The notes: a model not told the origin generated them from the letters alone. DNA of 64,000 nucleotides from Trichomonas vaginalis G3 (GCF_026262505.1 NC_067206.1:24257896-24321895), one strand, 5' to 3'. Shown: positions 53,407-63,214, counted from the stretch's first letter. Translations and numbers: made by a program.

Positions 53407-53766
53407 ATGGACGCACAGAACTTAGCGAATGCACAGCAACCTGGACAACCAAACCCAGAGAATATTCCAAATGAAGTTAGAATACAAACTGCAATGGCAA
53501 ACTATGGTCAAGTGCCAACAGATGTACAAATGCAAACTGCCATGTCAAATGACGCTGCGTTAGGTTTGCCACCATGGTATGCAAATATGAGATGGAAAGA
53601 GTTTATACAAACCCGAAGTGGATATAAACAACTTTATGCAGATGACGCGAACACAGGAGTTGACCCAGAATATGTTTTCTACCAGAGGAGAAACAGAATG
53701 TATGAGCTCCAGTTAAAAAATGCTATGGAACTCAGAAGGAAACGTAAGAGACTAGGCGGACATTAG
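53407..53766 (+). CDS. Hypothetical element C protein, 119 aa
   Basis: The Gln/Pro/Asn-rich N terminus contains an imperfect repeat (PNEVRIQTAMANYGQ and PTDVQMQTAMSND). A Trp/Tyr-containing middle follows, and the tail is basic (ELRRKRKRLGGH). It is possibly a virion or nucleic-acid-binding protein. The TTTTTATCTAATATTAAATG leader fits the element promoters. Confidence 0.6.
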   Translation: MDAQNLANAQQPGQPNPENIPNEVRIQTAMANYGQVPTDVQMQTAMSNDAALGLPPWYANMRWKEFIQTRSGYKQLYADDANTGVDPEYVFYQRRNRMYELQLKNAMELRRKRKRLGGH

Positions 53767-53783
53767 ATTTTTACATATAGTAA

Positions 53784-54026
53784 ATGGGTTTCTTCAGTAG
53801 TATTGGAAACTTCTTTCGAAATGTTGGAAGAGGTATATGGAATGGAATAAAATCTGTCGGAAGAGGAATTTGGAACGGTGTCAAAAATATTGGTAAAAGA
53901 GTAGGTCAGTTCGTTGGTATTATACCTAAAGACCCTGAACCAGAAGAACAAGCTCCTGTTATACAACAGCCTGAACCTGCACCACAGTCTAGTTGGCAAC
54001 CAAATCCAACACCTCAACCGTATTAA
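53784..54026 (+). CDS. Amphipathic pVI-like peptide, 80 aa
   Basis: MGFFSSIGNFFRNVGRGIWN and the next GIKSVGRGIWNGVKNIGKRV form an amphipathic Gly/Trp/Lys/Arg helix with an internal VGRGIWNG repeat. The tail is Pro/Gln-rich. It recalls the lytic N terminus of adenovirus protein VI (WSGIKNFGS type) and the peptides at 43100 and 57189. A role in membrane penetration during entry is inferred. Confidence 0.65.
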   Translation: MGFFSSIGNFFRNVGRGIWNGIKSVGRGIWNGVKNIGKRVGQFVGIIPKDPEPEEQAPVIQQPEPAPQSSWQPNPTPQPY

Positions 54027-54101
54027 AAAGTTATATTTTTACCGTTCGATAGTAGTTGTATATGAAACTAAGTTCTAAGTAAAACGCATGGTATAATGGA
54101 A

Positions 54102-54870
54102 TTATTCTCTTTCTTCCATCTGTTGTAAACCATACTTGAAAGTCTGAAATACTTCCACTCGGCGGTTCATATAGCTTTGTAGGTTTTTCGTAAAAGTCAT
54201 TTGCCAAGCATAAAAAAGAGTTTTGGGGCCAGAAAATGAAGCATGAACGATAATAGCATCTGAGTCGAAAACATTTTCATATGTTCCATTAGGGTTTTCG
54301 ACTTCATAAAAGTCCGGGTGTACTGGATATTCTGCAGGCTGATTTAACATCCTCAGAAATCTATACCATGCCAAGTTGTTATATTTTGTAGAAATATAAA
54401 CGTTTTCTCCAAGGTCTTCTATTCTATTGATTTTAACAGTTGCATTTTTCCTGTCATATATAATATCGAGATGGTACTCTCCTTCGTCAATGTTATACTG
54501 TTTTGCATATTCGAGATAGATATCGTTTATTTTTTCTTGAAAAGCTTGAAGAGTTGTTTCTAAGTTTACAAGCAAATTCACTTGTAAAAGTTTTCCCTGT
54601 TCAAATTTCTCATACATACGTTTTTCTTTGTTATAGTATCGAACTACAAAACCGACTGTAAATGGAAACCATGTATGGCTTCTGAAATGAACTTCATTCT
54701 ACGAAAGCCAATAGCTTTTGTGACGGATGGGTCTCTTAACCATCTTAACGGGTAGTCAAAACGATAGCCTTCATGCTTTACGGTCTCTGTCTCAAACTTT
54801 TGACCGACATTAGTAAAAAGTTCATCTAATGGTTTAGTTGTAGCAACTCTTGAATTTTTTTTTCTATTGA
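54102..54870 (-). pseudogene. Paralogue of the 59159 protein, broken
   Basis: The reverse strand encodes a protein clearly related to the 286-aa protein at 59159-60019. Shared features are an FDYPLRWL-type start, IGFRR, a central YHLDIIYDRKNATVKI segment, WYRFLRMLNQP, and VFDSDAIIVHASFSG. It is broken, with a break or two. It is probably a virion protein kept in two copies on opposite strands. Confidence 0.7.
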
Positions 54871-54894
54871 AAGCATATTTTATCTAGAATAAAA

Positions 54895-56222
54895 ATGTCA
54901 AATGAAACAGCGTCTATGAGAGAAATACAACACAACCGACAACTCATTATACAAGCTCTAAATAAGAACACAACAAACTTTTCAAACTATTCTAAGATAT
55001 CTGAGTCATTGAAAGAAGGAAACTTAAAACTGACATTAAACCCAATGACAGATGAGTTTCTATTTCAAGACAAGAAGAACCATACTGTCTGTATAAATCC
55101 AACAAAAGGAACTTTAAACGAGAAACCTATATCTGAACTTCTTTTGAAAGCAGATGTTGACAACAAAGCTGACAAAGAATATGTCATTGAAAAAGTTCAA
55201 GAAGAACATGACAGAGCAGATGCAACATATGCAACAAAAGAACATACTCATCCTGAACTAGCAGACAAAATATGTTGACAATAAAATGTCAAGTGAAGTG
55301 ACAAGAGCTGAAAACGAATATTCTAAAAAGACTCATATACATACCATTGCAAATATTACAAACTTACAAGAAACCTTAGAGACAAAAGCAAATAAGACTC
55401 ATACACATACCATTGCAAATATTACAAACTTACAAGAAACCTTAAACAGGAAAAGTGACGTTGGACATACACATACCATTGCAAATATTACAAACTTACA
55501 AGAAACCTTAAACAGGAAAAGTGACGTTGGACATACACATACAAGTTTTACAACTGTTGCTATAGAAAATATTGCAGGAACGGTTGAAGAACCTGATGGG
55601 GATGTATTATATTGGAAACCTCCTAACTTTCCACAAGGTTTAACATCGGAAGAAAACATAACAACGACGAAATACATTAGATGTAGAAATGTTTATGTCA
55701 TGGAGGATGAAAAAAACGTTAAATTCACTGCTCAAGATTTATATGAGAAGAAAGCAGACAAAACAGAGCTTCAAACATTAAAGACGGAAATACTTCAAAC
55801 ATTATATCCTATAGGCTCTATTTATACGTCAATGAACTCTACCAGACCAGAAGTAGTACTTGGTTTTGGAACTTGGACTCAAATAGTCGACAGGTTTTTA
55901 TTGTGCAAACTCTTCAAAGGAAACAGGTGGAAGTAAAACGATTTCAGGTGAAAACTTACCTGCGCACAGTCACTACATAGATTTAAGTACATCTCAAGCA
56001 GGTTGGCATAGTCATAGATATTGGAATTGGTCAGCAATGACAAAAGGTAAAGGATATGATGTTAAAGACAACGTTCAGTTTGCTATAAATTGTTACTGGA
56101 GTAACACTGAGGGAGGAGGAAACCATACACATCGCGTTTCAGGGTATACGCAAACAACGGGACAAAGTAAAGACTACATGCCACCTTACATGACAGTTTA
56201 CGCATGGTATAGAATTGCTTAG
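54895..56222 (+). pseudogene. Phage-type tail-fibre/collar protein of element C, broken
   Basis: The N terminus is coiled-coil-like. Three to four near-identical units follow (THTIANITNLQETL plus NRKSDVGH), a fibre-shaft-like repeat. The C-terminal collar domain has YPIGSIYTSMNSTRPEVVLG, GTWTQIVDRFLLC, and a close NHTHRVSGYTQTTGQSKDY end that is almost identical to element B. ATG 54895 follows a TATTTTATCTAG leader. It is broken, with about two breaks. Confidence 0.85.
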
Positions 56223-57171
56223 TCGTCATTTTCAACTTCTTTAGCATATTCGTCAGGAGTTGTCTTATATTGGTTAGGAACTGTCTTTGAAAGTATACCA
56301 CCTTGAACTTTGACAAGTTTGAAACGAGGTCTGACAATAGTAGTTTTATCTTCTGCTTGCAGTCTGTACATTTTGCCATGTTTGCCTAAAACTTCATAAT
56401 ATTCTCTTGTATACTTTCTTCTATTTTTACGAACACGAATGTGAGTACCTGTCGGGTTCCCATTGTTGTCATAGTCAATAGTATTTTCATATGGTCGCGT
56501 TTAGGTATTTCTATTTTTACTTTGTCACCTTTCTGAAGTTTGAAGCCCGGCATTCTTTCTTGTTTGTCTCTTTTGACTAAATTATTAAATATATAGTCTT
56601 TCTCTAAGTCAGGGTTTTTTTCATTTCTTCGGGGAGTGGTTTCCCAAACCTTTTGTTTACGGTTATGTAAATATTTAAAACTTGTCTCATCTTTGCCATG
56701 GAGAAGTGTCTATATTGTCGTCATATGACATTTCATTTGCTTCACCACCTTGTGGTTGGTTTAAGTCTCTTAACATTTTTATACAACCGTCAATGACACC
56801 AAGAGCAGAATGGTTTTGGTCGACAATGAAATATTGTTTACATTTTTTGAACGCAGATAGTTTTTAATATCATCTGATTTGAAAGAACTTTCACAGTCAG
56901 ATGTCAGTTTTGTTGGATGGTATTTGTCAACGAATATTGTCAAAGCAGTTTTCACATCTAAAATATTTTTGGACCATAATGGTATGGCTTCACAGTATCT
57001 TGTGTTTTGACCGACAAATATTAGCCAGTATGGTGGTCCATCTGTTCTAACTCTCGGAATGTTTTCCAAGATATCCATAAACCAAGCATTTGGTGTTGAA
57101 CTAAAGATTTTTATCATGAGTGCTTTCTTTGTCGCTTTAGAAACATAGGGGTCCTTGTTTGGATTCGTCAT
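56222..57171 (-). pseudogene. Retroviral-type integrase of element C, broken
   Basis: The start MTNPNKDPYVSKATKKALM leads to an integrase core with WFMDILENIPR (first acidic residue region), VGQNTRYCEAIPLW, and PTKLTSDCESSF (second acidic residue region). The 3' part reads as a basic SH3/chromo-like tail (RPRFKLVKVQGGILSKTVP). It is only distantly similar to the element B integrase. It is broken, with a few breaks. Confidence 0.75.
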
Positions 57172-57188
57172 TTTTTAACCCATAAGAA

Positions 57189-57590
57189 ATGGGTTTATTT
57201 GGCGCGTTAGCAGGAGTTGCATCCAGATTTTTACCCGCAGTGGGAACAATAGCCAGAGGTGTATTTGGAGTTGGAAGGAAGATTTTGAGTACATTAGGTA
57301 TACTTAAAGAGAAAGCACAACCTATTATACAAACTGTACAGAAAGGTTGGGATGTAGCACGAGATGCAACAAATCTTATTCCAAATCCTGAAACAAGAGG
57401 AAAAGTTCAAGGATGGATGGACAATGTAGGAAGACAAGCAGGAAACTATTATAACAAAGCAAATGACTACTATAACCAAGCAGGACACTATATGGACCAA
57501 GGTGAAAGATTCTTTAACAGAGGATATAACCATGCACAACAGTGGGTAAACAATAACCAACCTCAACCGCCTCAAACGTGGGGAATGTAA
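57189..57590 (+). CDS. Hydrophobic amphipathic virion-type protein, 133 aa
   Basis: MGLFGALAGVASRFLPAVGT and GIARGVFGVGRKILSTLGI give a hydrophobic, Gly/Ala-rich amphipathic N terminus. The C-terminal part is Tyr/Asn/Gln-rich with an NYYNKANDYYNQAGHYMDQ repeat. It is divergent from the integrase, with 17 bases between their start codons. By composition it is another membrane-active minor virion protein. Confidence 0.6.
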   Translation: MGLFGALAGVASRFLPAVGTIARGVFGVGRKILSTLGILKEKAQPIIQTVQKGWDVARDATNLIPNPETRGKVQGWMDNVGRQAGNYYNKANDYYNQAGHYMDQGERFFNRGYNHAQQWVNNNQPQPPQTWGM

Positions 57591-57592
57591 AG

Positions 57593-57612
57593 TTTTTTAC
57601 TGAGATGAAATG
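57593..57612 (+). promoter_or_regulatory. Element promoter box TTTTTTACTGAGATGAAATG
   Basis: The same 20 bases occur at 57765-57784, each ending in the ATG of the next gene. Perfect identity over 20 bases in front of unrelated genes is strong evidence for a regulatory role. Confidence 0.75.
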
Positions 57613-57762
57613 AACAATACAGCATTGAGACAAATGGGTTCAAGATGGATTTGTCGACTTCCAGCAGTTACACCACGTGTTTGTCAAGTTCTTCCTATAC
57701 CTCAGGAAGTTTTAGACCGACTTAAAAAACCTAAACAACCAGTTGAAAACAAACCAAACTAA
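57610..57762 (+). CDS. Small basic protein, 50 aa
   Basis: MNNTALRQMGSRWICRLPAV followed by a proline/lysine-rich tail (LDRLKKPKQPVENKPN). It is short, but it is framed by two identical promoter boxes and packed between two open genes, which supports a real gene. The function is unknown. Confidence 0.6.
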   Translation: MNNTALRQMGSRWICRLPAVTPRVCQVLPIPQEVLDRLKKPKQPVENKPN

Positions 57763-57764
57763 AA

Positions 57765-57784
57765 TTTTTTACTGAGATGAAATG
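57765..57784 (+). promoter_or_regulatory. Element promoter box, second copy
   Basis: It is identical to 57593-57612 and precedes the gene at 57782. Confidence 0.75.
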
Positions 57785-58348
57785 ACCGAAGAAGTTGAAA
57801 CGGTAGATTTGACACCACAAACAAAAAGTTCAGAACCATTGTCAAAACCTGTCAAAGAACTTACCGATGAAGAGAAAAATTCAATAATAGAAAGTGCCAG
57901 GTCTGGAAATACAAACCCTAACTACAAAGTCACTTTTCATAAAAATGGAACGGCAAGTATCTCAAAAAAGAAACAGACTCTCACAAATAAAATATTGAAG
58001 TCTGAAGGAGCTTTCGAGACAACAGATGGAAAAGTTTACTTCACTGACCAACAGTTCATTATAGAACATCTCATTGACTTAGAGTCGAAATATTCTAAAC
58101 TTTACAACAAACACAAAAAGTTGAAAGGAAAACAAAAACAAATGGCATATGATATTTATGAAGATGTTGACGACACAACTGTTCCTGCAGGTGAGGTAAA
58201 GTCAGCGGAACCGAAAACTGACGAAAAACCAAAAACTGAAGATAAACCAAAACCAAAGTTTAGTTTCCAAACTAAACCAAGTCAACCTTCATTAGCTGGT
58301 ATGGGTTGGCGTCAAAGACTTATGGCAGCAGGCGGTTATGTTAAGTAA
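57782..58348 (+). CDS. Conserved small element protein, relative of 7520-7969
   Basis: In this 188-aa protein, residues 25-65 (LTDEEKNSIIESA...YKVTFHKNGTASISKKK) match residues 5-45 of the element A protein upstream of its capsid gene. The middle has a coiled-coil stretch (LIDLESKYSKLYNKHKKLKG). A Lys/Pro/Glu-rich linker and a short GWRQRLMAAGGYVK end follow. It is likely a shared virion or assembly protein of these elements. No named family is recognised. Confidence 0.7.
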   Translation: MTEEVETVDLTPQTKSSEPLSKPVKELTDEEKNSIIESARSGNTNPNYKVTFHKNGTASISKKKQTLTNKILKSEGAFETTDGKVYFTDQQFIIEHLIDLESKYSKLYNKHKKLKGKQKQMAYDIYEDVDDTTVPAGEVKSAEPKTDEKPKTEDKPKPKFSFQTKPSQPSLAGMGWRQRLMAAGGYVK

Positions 58349-58382
58349 AGAGAAAAAAAAATATTTTTTTATTTTTATAAAA

Positions 58383-59102
58383 ATGCCCCCATATAGAATG
58401 GATAGAAAATCTGCTAGAATAAAAGCAGAGTTGCAAAGATATGGTTGGAGAGTTTCGAAGAAGTTTAAATATAGGAAGGGAAGACCCATAAAAGTCTATG
58501 ACAAATTGTCTGGTCTTCGCTACGAAATGGATTTGGAAACAGCACGTGCAAATTATCCAAACAGACTAGAGAGGTTAGAAGAAGAACGTCTTATGGACAT
58601 GCCTTTCGATGTTAGTGAACCTCAAGTTGAAGGACACGACGGCTTTGCCAGATTCTATTGGAAACATGACGAACAATTGCATCCTTTGAGAAGGAAAAAA
58701 GGTAGTGCAGAGGATGGTCATGCTCCCATGGAAAGAACAAGATATGCATATGAGAAGTACCGTGAAGTTAGAAGTCAAATTACTTCTGGTCGAACCTTTA
58801 CAGTAAACTTTGACGAAGGAAAGAACAAAGAAGGCTTCATGGGTGTACTTGCTGCCATACAAGACGGAAATAAGAAAGGACACAATCTCAGATTGACCAT
58901 AACAGATTTGGATGGTCACATTTACTATGCATATGGCAATGTCACAACAGCCGCACAACTTCTTGACGCTTTCAAGACTACAAAGAGAGAACAAATGGTT
59001 GACTCCGACTCAGACATTTTGAATGCAATTGAAGGAATTGCAAGTGTCAAGTTCGAATGGTACCAACCTAACCCTCAAGCAGTCAGACAACATGTTTGTT
59101 AG
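58383..59102 (+). CDS. Hypothetical basic protein, 239 aa
   Basis: ATG 58383 (MPPYRMDRKSARIKAELQRY) is chosen because the ATTTTTTTATTTTTATAAAA leader ends there; the longer open frame overlaps the preceding gene. The N terminus is strongly basic, and the C-terminal half looks like a folded alpha/beta domain (GRTFTVNFDEGKNKEGFMG, NLRLTITDLDGHIYYAYG). No family is recognised. Confidence 0.65.
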   Translation: MPPYRMDRKSARIKAELQRYGWRVSKKFKYRKGRPIKVYDKLSGLRYEMDLETARANYPNRLERLEEERLMDMPFDVSEPQVEGHDGFARFYWKHDEQLHPLRRKKGSAEDGHAPMERTRYAYEKYREVRSQITSGRTFTVNFDEGKNKEGFMGVLAAIQDGNKKGHNLRLTITDLDGHIYYAYGNVTTAAQLLDAFKTTKREQMVDSDSDILNAIEGIASVKFEWYQPNPQAVRQHVC

Positions 59103-59158
59103 ATGAGAAATATGAAATGGCATACCATTTTAAAACAATATATTTTTACATATATTAA

Positions 59159-60019
59159 ATGCTTCAGGTTGAAAAACAAAGAACAAAAGTAGCAGATACA
59201 AAACCGTTAGACTATATCTTTACAAATGCTGGTAGGACTATTTCAGATGAAGAAATTTCATCCCGAGCATACAGGTTTGACTATCCAGTTCGTTGGCTTC
59301 AAAGTCCTTCAGATGCAAAGGCAATAGGATTTAGAAGAGTTTTGTTTTCAAATAGAACTAACGCATTTATGTTCGCAGTATATTTTCATGGGCAGTATAA
59401 AGGTTCTGATGGTCTTATAGACAAATTTGACGAAATGAGGATCTTTACAGTTCGTTCAGACGAAAGTCTTGAGAAAACTCTAAATGACTTTCAAACTCAA
59501 ATGAACAAATATTATTGGGAATTTCAAGAAAAATACGACTCTTTACTAAATGGAACATACTATCTGAAACTAGAATATGACAAGATGAACTCCACCGTTT
59601 CATTTCAAAAGATCGAAATTAACCCTCCAAGAGATACAGAGTTTTTATTTTGGAAAGTAGACAAACGTTCTTGGGCACAATTTCTTCGGTTACTAAACCA
59701 GAACGAACCATTACCACCAGATGGTCCATTTAAATTTATACTTCCACCAGCAGATTTGACAGTTTATAGAAACGTGTTTGACCCTCAAAATGTTATGTGT
59801 CATGCAAGTTTCAGTTCAAGCAACAATAGTTTTCTATGTATCGGTAAGGACTTTTATGACTTTGCTTCTAAATTCTACGAACCACCTAGTAACAGTTTCT
59901 CTGACTTTCAAGTTTGGTTCACAACAAATGGTGTGCAGCATATAATACCATTGTACTATGACTTTTATCTCGAATTGTCTTTCATATATAACTACGGAAA
60001 AGTGCTGAAAAAGTATTGA
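59159..60019 (+). CDS. Conserved element C protein, 286 aa (paralogue of 54102-54870)
   Basis: The product has RFDYPVRWLQSPSDAKAIG, a central YYLKLEYDKMNSTVSFQKI, WAQFLRLLNQNEPLP and VFDPQNVMCHASFSSS. A broken paralogue lies inverted at 54102-54870. The beta-rich character and duplication suggest a virion component such as a minor capsid or vertex protein, but this is inference. The TTTTTACATATATTAAATG leader fits the element promoters. Confidence 0.65.
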   Translation: MLQVEKQRTKVADTKPLDYIFTNAGRTISDEEISSRAYRFDYPVRWLQSPSDAKAIGFRRVLFSNRTNAFMFAVYFHGQYKGSDGLIDKFDEMRIFTVRSDESLEKTLNDFQTQMNKYYWEFQEKYDSLLNGTYYLKLEYDKMNSTVSFQKIEINPPRDTEFLFWKVDKRSWAQFLRLLNQNEPLPPDGPFKFILPPADLTVYRNVFDPQNVMCHASFSSSNNSFLCIGKDFYDFASKFYEPPSNSFSDFQVWFTTNGVQHIIPLYYDFYLELSFIYNYGKVLKKY

Positions 60020-60040
60020 ATGTGAAGTTTAGGTGAAGTG

Positions 60041-60758
60041 GTGAGATCTCACCTGTTTTTTCACCTCTTTTTTCACCTGTTTTCTCACCCTCTTGAATTT
60101 TGTATAAAAACCAACCGCCGGTTTTCTTCCGGTTGCTATATTCTTCACAAAATGCTTGTTTTGAGGTCGAGCCACTTTTGGCTCCACCGTATTCTTTCAA
60201 CCAAAACTCATGAAATTTGGTCGTTTTTCAGCAAAAATATATTTTAGGTGAAGAGGTGAGATCTCACCCGTTTTCTCACCTGTTTTTTCACCTCTTTTTT
60301 CACCTCTTGAATTTGTCAAGACTTCTTCGTAAATGTTTTGTCAAGACTTCTTCGTAAATGTTTTCGTTATGCCACTTTGTGCCGTCAGTCAGTCAGTCAA
60401 TGAAATTTACACCAAAAATATAATTTAGGGTAGAAGGTTAGATCTAACCTGTTTTCTAACCTCATTTCTACCCTCGTGAATTTGTCAAGACTTCTTCGTA
60501 AATGTTTTGTCATGACTTCTTCGTAAATGTTTTGTCAAGACTTCTTCGTAAATGTTTTGTCAAGACTTCTTCATCGTAATGAGCGTAAAGGACCCAAAAA
60601 TATAATTTAGGGTAGAAGGTTAGATCTAACCTGTTTTCTAACCTCATTTCTACCCTCTTGAATTTTCATGACTTCTTCGTAAATGTTTTGTCAAGACTTC
60701 TTCGTAATGAGTGTAAAGGACCCAAAAATAATGTTTAGGGTAGAAGGTTAGATCTAAC
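60041..60758. repeat. Palindromic iterons, upstream set (five)
   Basis: The 12-bp palindromes GTGAGATCTCAC (60041, 60256) and GTTAGATCTAAC (60437, 60619, 60747) are each embedded in a longer unit. The unit reads GGGTAGAAGG, palindrome, CTGTTTTCTAACCTC, TTCTACCCTCTTGAATTTT. Between units lie many copies of CAAGACTTCTTCGTAAATGT. Confidence 0.9.
60130..60212 (-). pseudogene. KilA-N gene fragment inside the iteron region
   Basis: The reverse strand encodes FWLKEYGGAKSGSTSKQAF, nearly identical to the FWLKEYGRAKSGSTSKQAF segment of the KilA-N protein at 35125-35793. It is only a scrap. Confidence 0.8.
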
Positions 60759-60847
60759 CTGTTTTCTAACCTCTTTTCTACCCTCTTGAATTTTCATGAA
60801 TTTTCCCGAAATAAAAAATAAAGTTAGTTTTATTTTTTTATTTTTTT

Positions 60848-60873
60848 TTATTTTGTATGTAAGAACAGAAATG
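60848..60873 (+). promoter_or_regulatory. Conserved cassette leader
   Basis: TTTTATTTTGTATGTAAGAACAGAAATG-type sequence, as before the KilA-N gene (35082-35127) and at 63955-63995. Confidence 0.75.
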
Positions 60874-61803
60874 TCAGTCGAAGCAACAACACTTCAAACA
60901 ACAGCACCAAACTCGTTAGTCATGAATCCAACATCTATGTTAGTAGAAATGAAAAGCTTCATTCCTTCTTCATATACTTTTGAAACAGAAATCCAGAAGA
61001 TAAAGCAAGAACTTTTAACAAGTAATTTAGACTGTAGTGCGAAAGATGAAACAAATGAACAGTATCTTTATGAAATGGAGGACATTATTGACCATTTGCC
61101 TAAACTACCTGAAATCCAACAACAAAAGCTCACTATTCCTGAATTCGACGAAATTGAAGTCAAAGCAACTGACTCAGTAGAAATAAAGAAGTTCATACGA
61201 AAGGTAAACTATGAATTCCTTGGATTTCATTGCAACCATAAGGTTATGGACAAAGATTGCGACATGTTATATAAGAACATCTCTGACATATATAAATCTG
61301 GGGAGTTTAAGACCTACGACAACTTTGTTTCGTTAGTTGCTGAATGTGTATGGCAGATAAGAGATAAAGATAAAAGATGTAAAATATGGAACAAACAAAT
61401 AAAACCAGCAGCTTTTGAGTTAAAGAAAACCATTGACGCCTTAGTTGTTTTAGCAGGTAAGGTTTCAGAATATAACGCAAAAATGAACCCGCAATGTTCT
61501 AAATGTAAAGCGGCAATGAGGAGATATAACTACTCCGTCAAAGAGATAGAAAGAATGAGAAACGACTATGCAGACTTAAAGAAAGAAGCAGAAAAACCAG
61601 CAGAAAATAAAATGGACATGTTAGCATTTCTGAACAAAAACTATCCAACTGCTGACGATTTCCTTCTATCTGACGTCAAGAAGAAATATAAAGAGACTTT
61701 CGGCATAGTTAAAACATTCGATATCCTCAGCGAAGAAATAGAAGCTACAAAACTGTTTAGAGTCTCACGAATTCATAACGTTTACCATGTAAAACGCTTA
61801 TAA
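60871..61803 (+). CDS. Cassette protein sharing its leader with KilA-N, 310 aa
   Basis: It starts MSVEATTLQTTAP at the same leader and with the same first five residues as the KilA-N protein, but the body is different. It is helical, Lys/Glu-rich, with a possible zinc-binding set (FHCNHKVMDKDCD and NPQCSKCKAAMRRY) and a C-terminal domain (MDMLAFLNKNYPTADDF to RIHNVYHVKRL). Palindromic iterons flank it in opposite orientations on the two sides. It may be a DNA-binding regulator or a replication-linked protein of the iteron region. No family could be named. Confidence 0.6.
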   Translation: MSVEATTLQTTAPNSLVMNPTSMLVEMKSFIPSSYTFETEIQKIKQELLTSNLDCSAKDETNEQYLYEMEDIIDHLPKLPEIQQQKLTIPEFDEIEVKATDSVEIKKFIRKVNYEFLGFHCNHKVMDKDCDMLYKNISDIYKSGEFKTYDNFVSLVAECVWQIRDKDKRCKIWNKQIKPAAFELKKTIDALVVLAGKVSEYNAKMNPQCSKCKAAMRRYNYSVKEIERMRNDYADLKKEAEKPAENKMDMLAFLNKNYPTADDFLLSDVKKKYKETFGIVKTFDILSEEIEATKLFRVSRIHNVYHVKRL

Positions 61804-61836
61804 AATAACTGGGGTAGAAAAGAGGTTAGAAAACAG

Positions 61837-63193
61837 GTTAGATCTAACCTTCTACCCTAAAATATATTTTTGCTGAAAAATGACCAAAATTCTGAGTAAA
61901 ATAATTTTTAGGGCTTGTGTCAAACCGTTGAGTTTTCACAAAATTTAAAAAATAACGTTTACCATGTAAAACGCTTATAAAATAACTGGGGTAGAAAACA
62001 GGTTAGAAAACAGGTTAGATCTAACCTTCTACCCTAAAATATATTTTTGTCTGATTTACGCTCATTACGAAGAAGTTTTGACAAAACATGTACGAAGAAG
62101 TCTTGACAAAACATATACGTTCATGTTTGACAAAACATATACGTTCATGTTTGACAAAACATATACGTTCATGTTTGACAAAACATTTACGAAGAAGTCT
62201 TGACAAAACATATACGATGAAATCATGAAAATTCATGAGGTGAGAAAAGAGGTTAGAAAACAGGTTAGATCTAACCATCTACCCTAAAATATATTTTTGT
62301 CTGATTTACGCTCATTACGAAGAAGTCTTGACAAAACATGTACGATGAAATCATGAAAATTCACGAGGGTAGAAAACAGGTTAGAAAACAGGTTAGATCT
62401 AACCTTCTACCCTAAAATATATTTTTGGGTCTTTTACGCTCATGTTTGACAAAACATATACGATGAAGTTCATTTCCTGTGTTGTTGTCAAAATGTCATG
62501 TTGTCACCATTTTCAAAAAGATGTTAGTTGACCGAGTGACCGAGTGACCTGGTGACCCTCATGAAAAAAAGAGGTGAAAAAAGAGGTGAGAAAAGAGGTG
62601 AGATCTAACCATCTACCCTAAAATATATTTTTGTCTGATTTACGCTCATTACGAAGAAGTTTTGACAAAACATGTACGAAGAAGTCTTGACAAAACATAT
62701 ACGTTCATGTTTGACAAAACATATACGTTCATGTTTGACAAAACATATACGTTCATGTTTGACAAAACATTTACGAAGAAGTCTTGACAAAACATATACG
62801 ATGAAATCATGAAAATTCATGAGGTGAGAAAAGAGGTTAGAAAACAGGTTAGATCTAACCATCTACCCTAAAATATATTTTTGTCTGATTTACGCTCATT
62901 ACGAAGAAGTCTTGACAAAACATGTACGATGAAATCATGAAAATTCACGAGGGTAGAAAACAGGTTAGAAAACAGGTTAGATCTAACCTTCTACCCTAAA
63001 ATATATTTTTGGGTCTTTTACGCTCATGTTTGACAAAACATATACGATGAAGTTCATTTCCTGTGTTGTTGTCAAAATGTCATGTTGTCACCATTTTCAA
63101 AAAGATGTTAGTTGACCGAGTGACCGAGTGACCTGGTGACCCTCATGAAAAAAAGAGGTGAAAAAAGAGGTGAGAAAAGAGGTGAGATCTAAC
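61837..63193. repeat. Palindromic iterons, downstream set (eight, opposite orientation)
   Basis: GTTAGATCTAAC lies at 61837, 62014, 62264, 62392, 62848 and 62976, and the hybrid GTGAGATCTAAC at 62598 and 63182. The surrounding unit is the reverse complement of the upstream set. Multiple CGAAGAAGTCTTGACAAAAC and TACGTTCATGTTTGACAAAA copies fill the spacers. Confidence 0.9.
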
Positions 63194-63200
63194 CATCTAC
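62033..63200. repeat. 584-bp tandem duplication
   Basis: About 62033-62616 is repeated at 62617-63200 with no difference that I could see over most of its length. The iteron positions 62264, 62392 and 62598 recur at exactly +584. The near-perfect identity means a very recent event or an assembly duplication. Confidence 0.92.
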
Positions 63201-63214
63201 CCTAAAATATATTT

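Noticed and set aside
62021-62862. Two 85-codon frames (MVRSNLFSNLFSH) in the iteron region
   Set aside because: They are identical because of the 584-bp duplication and read through spacer repeats (CFVKHERI units); no gene-like leader.
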